Source: Flavobacteriales bacterium (GTDB lineage: Bacteria > Bacteroidota > Bacteroidia > Flavobacteriales_D > Sanyastnellaceae). From it: DNA of 43,021 nucleotides. Numbering within the stretch: the first letter of the stretch is position 1; each line of letters starts with the position of its first letter. The stretch spans positions 1 through 43,021 of the forward strand of contig JADKIZ010000022.1 of NCBI GenBank assembly GCA_016722445.1, written 5' to 3'. This document shows positions 38,175 to 43,021 of this stretch, piece by piece. Below the pieces are notes generated by a model. The model searched no databases. It was not told the origin of the DNA and saw nothing but the letters and a program-made list of their open reading frames with translations. A program made the position numbers and the translations under genes.

Positions 38175-39101
38175 ATGAGTAGTCAAGTATCAACAACAAA
38201 GCCTACAAGTGTCAAGGCTTTACTTTCAGATCCCCAGGTAATGGGAAGACTATCTGAAGTGCTTGGAAAGAAACAAGCCACATTTGCAACTTCAGTAATG
38301 CAGATCGTTAATTCATCGGATGCTTTAAAATCTGCTGAACCGACATCGGTATTGAACTGTGCGCTTGTGGCTGTAACACTTGATCTTCCTTTGAATAATA
38401 ATCTTGGATTTGCTTGGATTGTGCCTTTCAAAAAGAACTTCAAAGACAAGGAAGGAAAATGGCAAACAACAACTGTAGCTCAATTTCAGATTGGGTACCG
38501 CGGCTTCATACAGCTTGCACTTCGAACAGGTCAATATGAGGCTTTGAATTGCATTCCGGTGTATAAGAATCAATTCGAATCATTCAACTCTTTGACTGAA
38601 GAATTGAAAGCTGATTTTTCTATTGATGGAGAAGGCGAAGTTGTTGGTTACTGTACACACTTCAGACTGATTTCTGGATTCAACAAAACGGTTTATTGGT
38701 CACGGGCAAAAGCCGAAGCACATGGAAAGAAGTTTTCAAAAACATTTGCTTCCGGTCCTTGGAAAGATGATTTTGACTCAATGGCAATGAAGACTGTACT
38801 GAAGTTGACACTTGCGAAATGGGGACCGATGTCAGTTGAAATGCAAAAGGCAATCACTACCGACCAAGGGTTGATCAATGATCAGGAAGGAAGTAATGTT
38901 GAATATCCTGACAACACAGTTCAAGACATCAACCACGAAGAAATTCGTCAGGAAGAAGTAATTAAACAGATCGAAGAAAATCTTCTCACATGTAATAGCC
39001 TTGATGATCTTGATATACTCATGTCATCATTGGATGATGAACTCCAGGTAATCATGGTTGAAAGATTTGAGGCGCGTAAAACAGAAATTGAAAAACAATA
39101 A
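38175..39101 (+). CDS. recT: RecT family single-strand annealing protein
   Basis: 308 aa. The RecT core is clear: MQIVNSS...L..A.P.SVL.CAL.A..LDLPLN..LG.A..VPF (residues 35-90), QIGYRGFIQLALRTGQY, and SMAMKTVLKLTLAKWGPMS. The C-terminus from about residue 225 is acidic and helical. RecT anneals single-stranded DNA during phage recombination, working with an exonuclease; the YqaJ/RecB-like gene at 40418 is the likely partner. The ATG is preceded by AATAATCAATAACT, an A-rich leader. Confidence 0.85.
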   Translation: MSSQVSTTKPTSVKALLSDPQVMGRLSEVLGKKQATFATSVMQIVNSSDALKSAEPTSVLNCALVAVTLDLPLNNNLGFAWIVPFKKNFKDKEGKWQTTTVAQFQIGYRGFIQLALRTGQYEALNCIPVYKNQFESFNSLTEELKADFSIDGEGEVVGYCTHFRLISGFNKTVYWSRAKAEAHGKKFSKTFASGPWKDDFDSMAMKTVLKLTLAKWGPMSVEMQKAITTDQGLINDQEGSNVEYPDNTVQDINHEEIRQEEVIKQIEENLLTCNSLDDLDILMSSLDDELQVIMVERFEARKTEIEKQ

Positions 39102-39112
39102 ATACTATTCTT

Positions 39113-40351
39113 ATGAAAGATGAAATCATAGACATGATCAATGCAGTAAAAGCAATGGAACACATGACATTACCTTATGTTGATTTTAGTTCAGCTATAT
39201 ACACACCAAAACGCCACACGGTTGAAAGCTACCGAAGCCAACAACGTAGAGCAAAAAGAAGCGTAGAACGAACGGAAGAAAAAAGTAATAATTCAAAAAC
39301 AATCAATACTATGTCAGAGACAAACACAAACGCACTGAATACGGTGCTTGATAAAGCTGGACTTGTGAATGAAACCAAAGTTGTTCTTCACTCAGCGTTC
39401 AGTCAATTCTATCAACAAGTAGACGAGATCAAAGCATTGGCAAATGATCTTGTTGTAACCAATGAGACTCAAACTGATTTGATGGCTAAGGCCGGAGAAA
39501 TGAGAAAAAAACTTGTGAAGGTTAGAACGCAGGGTGTTGATGCTAAACACAAGGAATTGAAAGCGGATTCATTGGCTTATAGCAAAGCACTTGACGAAAT
39601 CAAACGTACTGTTACTGGTGAGATCACTACACTGGAAGAATTTCTTCGGGAGCAGGAAACTTTCAAAGAAAGAAAAGAGGCTGAACGTCGTGAACAAAGA
39701 AAACAGGAAAGGATTGCTTTACTTGCGCCATACGAAGTTGATACTCAATTCATGGATTTGTCATTGATGCCTGATGAGAATTTCGACAAGTTGCTGAACG
39801 ATTCAAGGCTGGCTTATGATGGCAGAATTGCTGAAGCGAAACGATTAGAAGAAGAAAGGATTGAGCGTGAAAGATTGGAACAGGAAGAACGCGAACGTGT
39901 ACGTTTGGAAAACGAACGATTGAGAAAAGAAGCTGAAGAACGTGAAGCCGAAATGAAGAAGGAAAGAGAACAGGCAGAAGTAGCATTGAGGTCAGAGCGC
40001 GAAAAGGCAGAAAAGGAGCGCAAAGCAGCTGAGGCAAAAGCAAAGGCCGAACGTGACGAGATTGAGCGCAAAGCAAAAGAAGAACGCGAAAAGGCAGAAG
40101 CGGAAAGAAAACGCCTGGAAGATGAATTGAAAGCCAAACAACGCGAAGAACAGGAAGCAAAGGATAAAGCTGCAGCAGAAGAAGAAGCAAGGCTTTCAAT
40201 GGGCGACAAGGCCAAATTCGAAGAATTGATTTCAGAAATTGACTCCATTAAAAGCAAGTACACATTCAAGTCGAAGAAGAATCAAAAGAACTTCAACGAT
40301 ATTGTCAACTTGCTCGACAAAGTTGTAAGTTTCGCAAAGTCTAAACAGTAA
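39113..40351 (+). CDS. coiled-coil protein, possible fusion of a small N-terminal gene (412 aa)
   Basis: Residues 1-66 (MKDEIIDMINAVKAMEHMTL...; PKRHTVESYRSQQRRAKRS) resemble a small stand-alone phage protein. MSETNTNALNTVLDKAGLV at residue 67 (ATG 39311), preceded by an A-rich leader (AAAACAATCAATACT), looks like an independent start. From there the protein is a long charged coiled coil (residues 150-380; ERERLEQEERERVRLENERL). Similar coiled-coil proteins accompany RecT and an exonuclease. No stop separates the parts, so either a fusion or an internal start is used. Confidence 0.6.
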   Translation: MKDEIIDMINAVKAMEHMTLPYVDFSSAIYTPKRHTVESYRSQQRRAKRSVERTEEKSNNSKTINTMSETNTNALNTVLDKAGLVNETKVVLHSAFSQFYQQVDEIKALANDLVVTNETQTDLMAKAGEMRKKLVKVRTQGVDAKHKELKADSLAYSKALDEIKRTVTGEITTLEEFLREQETFKERKEAERREQRKQERIALLAPYEVDTQFMDLSLMPDENFDKLLNDSRLAYDGRIAEAKRLEEERIERERLEQEERERVRLENERLRKEAEEREAEMKKEREQAEVALRSEREKAEKERKAAEAKAKAERDEIERKAKEEREKAEAERKRLEDELKAKQREEQEAKDKAAAEEEARLSMGDKAKFEELISEIDSIKSKYTFKSKKNQKNFNDIVNLLDKVVSFAKSKQ

Positions 40352-40362
40352 GCAAACCCCGT

Positions 40363-40398
40363 GATGATGTGTGCAAGTAACCAATCTTGCCACATCAT
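40363..40398 (+). promoter_or_regulatory. long hairpin before the nuclease gene
   Basis: ATGATGTG (40364-40371) pairs with CACATCAT (40391-40398) and GCAAG (40373-40377) with CTTGC (40386-40390); one bulged T. It lies in the leader of the 40418 gene, with no T run, so it is not a plain terminator. An in-frame ATG at 40361 lies inside it. Confidence 0.55.
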
Positions 40399-40417
40399 TA
40401 CAAAATCAAAAGTGGAA

Positions 40418-41218
40418 ATGACAAACTTCTCAAACCTCAAAGTGCGCGCATCATCTATGCACAGAATCATGTCCTATCTGGACAAAGGAAACAACCTCAC
40501 AGAAACTCAGATGAAAGGAATCGTAACTTTTTGTCATGAACTTGCCTCTGAGAACTATTGGGGATTCCGACCTGATGTAACAGTTGATACTATGGAGAAA
40601 GGAATCATCGGTCAAAGTGCAGCGGTTACTCTTTACAATTTGTATCTCAATTCTCAGACAGGTAAAAAACGGATATTCAAAGAGAACAAGGAAAGATTGA
40701 CAAATGATTTCTTCACCGGTGAACCTGATTTTTTTGTAGGTGACAAGCAAAGAAAATGTGTAGAAGGATTCGACACTAAATGCTCCAAGGACATCATGAC
40801 CTTTCCAAAGTATAAGAAAGAACTCGACGATGTTTACTATTGGCAGAACATGACTTACATTGATTTGTTTGATGCTGATCGATGGACAACTGTTTACTGT
40901 TTGGTAAATACACCTTACTACCAGCTATTGAAGATGAAAGAAAATCTGTATTACAAAATGGGTTGTCCTGATGATTCTTCAGAGAACTTTGAGCGGTATC
41001 GTGAAAAGATCATTCTCCTGGAGAAAAACAACATCTTCGACATTGATATGTTCAGAAGGGAAAATCCAAATGTTGATTTGGAAAACAGAGATTGGACTGG
41101 TTTAAAAGGTCCTGGAGATCGCATCAAAGAATTCGTTGTTGAACGGAATGACGAAGAAATACAAATGATGCGTAACAGGGTAATTCTTTGCCGGCACTAC
41201 TTGAATACAAACTTTTAA
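40418..41218 (+). CDS. YqaJ/RecB-like PD-(D/E)XK nuclease (phage exonuclease)
   Basis: 266 aa from ATG 40418; an upstream in-frame ATG at 40361 lies inside a hairpin. E60 (MEKGIIGQSA), D104 (GEPDFFVG) and D119-x-K121 (GFDTKC) form the PD-(D/E)XK signature, and Q143-N-M-T-Y147 is the QxxxY motif of RecB/lambda-exo-type nucleases. It is the natural partner of RecT, making single-stranded DNA from ends. Confidence 0.75.
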   Translation: MTNFSNLKVRASSMHRIMSYLDKGNNLTETQMKGIVTFCHELASENYWGFRPDVTVDTMEKGIIGQSAAVTLYNLYLNSQTGKKRIFKENKERLTNDFFTGEPDFFVGDKQRKCVEGFDTKCSKDIMTFPKYKKELDDVYYWQNMTYIDLFDADRWTTVYCLVNTPYYQLLKMKENLYYKMGCPDDSSENFERYREKIILLEKNNIFDIDMFRRENPNVDLENRDWTGLKGPGDRIKEFVVERNDEEIQMMRNRVILCRHYLNTNF

Positions 41219-41229
41219 ATACTCATAAC

Positions 41230-41586
41230 ATGAAACGTCTTAAAGTCATTACGGTTGATTCGGATGCGATAACTTTTGAAAATGGAGTTACACTTTGCTC
41301 TTATCATGAAGATGATTGCTGTGAAAATCACTGGCTTGGATTTGCTGATTTGGAAATTAAAGATTTTGAAGGTCTTCAATTTGACCTGACCAATGATGAA
41401 TTCTTCAAACGAATACCGGGCTATGGTATTGAATTGATCCCTATTCATGGACACTCAGTGAGGATTGCTGGATACGGAAGTAATAATGGTTATTATTCTT
41501 CTAATCTTAGCCTTGTTTTATCAAATTTGGGAGGTAAGGACAGAATATTCGACATAACAGAATGCCAAGACAGAGAAAACTTTTAA
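41230..41586 (+). CDS. DUF7448-like protein (118 aa)
   Basis: Start ATG 41230. LCSYHEDDCCENHWLGFADL is the conserved block (L.S.H..DCCE.H.L.F.D) I associate with DUF7448-like phage proteins; the Cys/His pair may bind metal. The rest is beta-rich with YGSNNGYYSSNLSLVL. Unknown function, found in the recombination and replication region. Confidence 0.6.
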   Translation: MKRLKVITVDSDAITFENGVTLCSYHEDDCCENHWLGFADLEIKDFEGLQFDLTNDEFFKRIPGYGIELIPIHGHSVRIAGYGSNNGYYSSNLSLVLSNLGGKDRIFDITECQDRENF

Positions 41587-41589
41587 TCC

Positions 41590-41739
41590 ATGACCATAGA
41601 AACCATCATATCCGAAATCAATACTCGTCAATACTTTTTGAAGTTGGCGAAGAATTACAGCAGACAACACGACATTGTAAGGCTGTCTAAAGAAATTAGT
41701 CAATTGGAATGGCAAGCAACACAGATGCTTTGCAAATAA
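41590..41739 (+). CDS. small helical protein (49 aa)
   Basis: ATG 41590 to TAA 41737-41739. MTIETIISEINTRQYFLKLA is followed by a second helix RLSKEISQLEWQATQMLCK, two amphipathic helices, no membrane segment. The start is three bases after the previous stop. Unknown function. Confidence 0.5.
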   Translation: MTIETIISEINTRQYFLKLAKNYSRQHDIVRLSKEISQLEWQATQMLCK

Positions 41740-41787
41740 ATTTGACTTCATGCACTGATTGAATTACTATTGCACTGCTTATTCACG

Positions 41788-41889
41788 ATGAAAAAACTAC
41801 ACAAATACCCCTGCCGCATTGCCTGCACTCCTTTCGGAGCATGGATGATCCTTTGCGTGCGGGGGTATCCTTTTTTCACTGCTCTATGA
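41788..41889 (+). CDS. short ORF coupled to the DUF6291-like gene (33 aa)
   Basis: ATG 41788 to TGA 41887-41889, overlapping ATG 41886 (ATGA). The product is MKKLHKYPCRIACTPFGAWM followed by ILCVRGYPFFTAL, Cys-rich and partly hydrophobic. The coupling argues for translation, but much of the ORF is occupied by a terminator-like stem, so it may be only a leader. Confidence 0.35.
   Translation: MKKLHKYPCRIACTPFGAWMILCVRGYPFFTAL
41807..41877 (+). terminator. long terminator-like hairpin before the DUF6291-like gene
   Basis: ACCCCTGCCGC near 41807 pairs with GCGTGCGGGGGT near 41860, enclosing a small CTCC-TTTC-GGAG hairpin, followed by ATCCTTTTTTC. It could act as a terminator or an attenuator in front of the replication genes, since the 33-codon ORF is translated through it. 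Confidence 0.5.
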
Positions 41890-42545
41890 GAGACTCAACA
41901 GTAATTTACCGGAGTTTTTACGAGGCTATAAAAGAGCTTCCAAAAGAAAACCAAGCAGAAGTTTGGTCCGCTATTTTCGAATTTTCACTTAATTTCAATG
42001 AGATTGAATTGACAGGACTGAGCAAAACAATTTTCATTCTGATCAAGCCTAATTTAGAGGCAAACATGGTAAAATGGAAGAATGGAAATAAAGCGAAACG
42101 GAAGCCAAATGAAAGCGAATTAAAAGCGAAACCGAAGCGAAATAGAAGCAAAAAGCAAGCTAATGAGGATGAGGATGTAGATGAGGATAAGGATGAAAAT
42201 GTAGAATTAGGATTATTTAAAGACGAGGGTTTAAAGTTTGTTGATTGGTTTTTAAACAATCACAAGCCAGCAAAGATGACCGTTAACGACAAAATGAAAA
42301 AGGACTGGTCAAATGTTTACTGTAAACTCCGATCACTTGGTAAAACTAAAGACGACATAAAATCTTCTGTTACCTATGCGCGGACAGATTCATTTTGGCA
42401 GTCAAATTTCCTTTCACCTTCAAAGCTGATCAAAAAAAATAAGGACGGCATTATGTACATTGATGTGTTCATGAATAGAGCCAACAAAGAAGTGCCACAA
42501 GAAAACATCTACAAACCATCAGAAAGATACCCAATTGCTGAATAA
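41886..42545 (+). CDS. DUF6291-like replication-associated protein (219 aa)
   Basis: From ATG 41886. RDSTVIYRSFYEAIKELPKE, followed by AIFEFSLNFNEIELTGLSKTIF and LIKPNLEANMVKWKNGNKA, is the DUF6291 N-terminal domain. A Lys/Glu-rich linker (residues 82-125) joins a C-terminal part (WSNVYCKLRSLGKTKDDIKS) like those of phage helicase-loader or primosome proteins. It lies immediately before DnaB (TAATG overlap), fitting a helicase loader or initiator. An ORF frame that starts earlier (MDDPLRAG at 41841) lies in the hairpin and is rejected. Confidence 0.65.
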   Translation: MRDSTVIYRSFYEAIKELPKENQAEVWSAIFEFSLNFNEIELTGLSKTIFILIKPNLEANMVKWKNGNKAKRKPNESELKAKPKRNRSKKQANEDEDVDEDKDENVELGLFKDEGLKFVDWFLNNHKPAKMTVNDKMKKDWSNVYCKLRSLGKTKDDIKSSVTYARTDSFWQSNFLSPSKLIKKNKDGIMYIDVFMNRANKEVPQENIYKPSERYPIAE

Positions 42546-43021
42546 TGGATCTTAAACGCAGAAATAGAAAAAATGAAGTTTCGGAAATTTTGCCGGAAAT
42601 GTTCGGGAAATTGCCGCCACAGGCGATTGAATTCGAAGAAGCCGTGCTTGGGGCCATAATCATTGAGATGTCTTCGTTACGGGTAGTTTCTGCGATTCTA
42701 CGACCTGAGCATTTTTACAAGGAAAGTCACAATATGATCTTTCAGGCAATTATGGAACTTTACCAAGCCCACGAGACCATTGACATGCTCACCGTCACAT
42801 TGAAGCTAAGGAAGAAAGGACAACTTGATTTTGTAGGTGGTCCTGTGGTTATTTCAACGCTCACGAACAAAGTTTCTTCGACGGCCAATATTGAGGTACA
42901 CTCCAGGGTGATCGTTCAAAAATTCATGCAACGCGAACTTATCCGGTCGGCCAGTGGATTTATGAATCAGGCATACAGCGAAGAAATTGACATCTTCAAT
43001 CTGCTTGCTACAGCAGCAAGG
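42545..43021 (+). CDS. dnaB: DnaB-like replicative helicase (N-terminal part, cut by window end)
   Basis: ATG 42545 shares its A with the preceding TAA. PPQAIEFEEAVLGAIIIEMS is the classic start of the DnaB N-terminal domain; FVGGPVVISTLTNKV and the helices after it complete that all-helical domain. The ATPase half lies beyond 43021, so Walker motifs cannot be checked. Confidence 0.85.
   Translation, partial: MDLKRRNRKNEVSEILPEMFGKLPPQAIEFEEAVLGAIIIEMSSLRVVSAILRPEHFYKESHNMIFQAIMELYQAHETIDMLTVTLKLRKKGQLDFVGGPVVISTLTNKVSSTANIEVHSRVIVQKFMQRELIRSASGFMNQAYSEEIDIFNLLATAAR

Noticed and set aside
39750..40269. Long minus-strand ORFs rich in Leu/Ser opposite the coiled-coil gene
   Set aside because: They are shadows of a Glu/Lys/Arg-rich plus-strand coding region; every other gene in the window is on the plus strand.
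41836..41860. Third copy of the cassette right core (ATGGATGATCCT)
   Set aside because: Twelve bases are shared with 21465-21476, but the pairing half and the TAACTACT prefix are missing. Probably chance.

Overview
The window is one continuous, entirely plus-strand stretch of a tailed phage or prophage genome whose host is almost certainly a member of the Bacteroidota. Two things point there. First, promoter-like elements of the form TAnnTTTG (the Bacteroidetes -7 box) stand in front of many genes or directly behind terminators, for example at 4676, 7793, 24834, 30017 and 37876. Second, Shine-Dalgarno sequences are nearly absent and leaders are A-rich. TerL, portal, MuF-like minor head protein, scaffold, capsid, tape measure and a tail-assembly-chaperone-like gene make it a siphovirus-like (long non-contractile tail) genome. 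I see no integrase and no tRNA gene, so the lifestyle cannot be decided from this window.

Layout. 1-3.3 kb: a tightly coupled accessory operon with a small membrane protein, a SAM methyltransferase, two glycosyltransferases and small unknowns. 3.3-5.7 kb: putative small terminase, small genes, a holin-like protein and an M15 peptidase endolysin. 5.7-7.7 kb: two unknown probable virion proteins and a coiled-coil protein. 7.8-20.2 kb: TerL, tail assembly chaperone with a likely programmed -1 frameshift, tape measure, distal tail proteins, and a fibre and fibre tip. 20.2-21.5 kb: an accessory island with a small transcript, a strongly structured RNA candidate and a zinc-ribbon gene sitting in a cassette. 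21.7-31.3 kb: tail-tube-like protein, portal, MuF, scaffold, major capsid protein, head-tail joining proteins and membrane proteins. 31.4-34.2 kb: small early-type genes, including a protein with a striking Gly-X repeat. 34.3-36.6 kb: an array of three gene cassettes bounded by integron attC-like palindromes, two of which carry DNA methyltransferases. 36.6-43 kb: ASCH-like protein, HTH regulator, RecT, a YqaJ/RecB-like nuclease, a DUF6291-like protein and the start of DnaB, i.e. recombination and replication.

The most notable observation is the cassette system. At two separate places (about 21.15-21.49 kb and 34.27-36.58 kb) the phage has the same platform: a short ORF beginning ATGAGT that encodes an NP..(A/P)L..GAV leader and ends in GGTGCTGTTA, then cargo, then a conserved hairpin that starts TAACTACTGTA. 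Each cargo unit begins with a GTT... box that is complementary to the ...AAC box at its own end, as in integron cassettes. No integron integrase is visible. If correct, the phage carries integron-like cassettes as a swappable cargo bay and uses them to hold DNA methyltransferases and small unknown genes.

Two genes (1879-2218 and 13061-14816) look split by single-base frame changes, which may be real or sequence errors. All family assignments come from reading motifs by eye; no database search was run.
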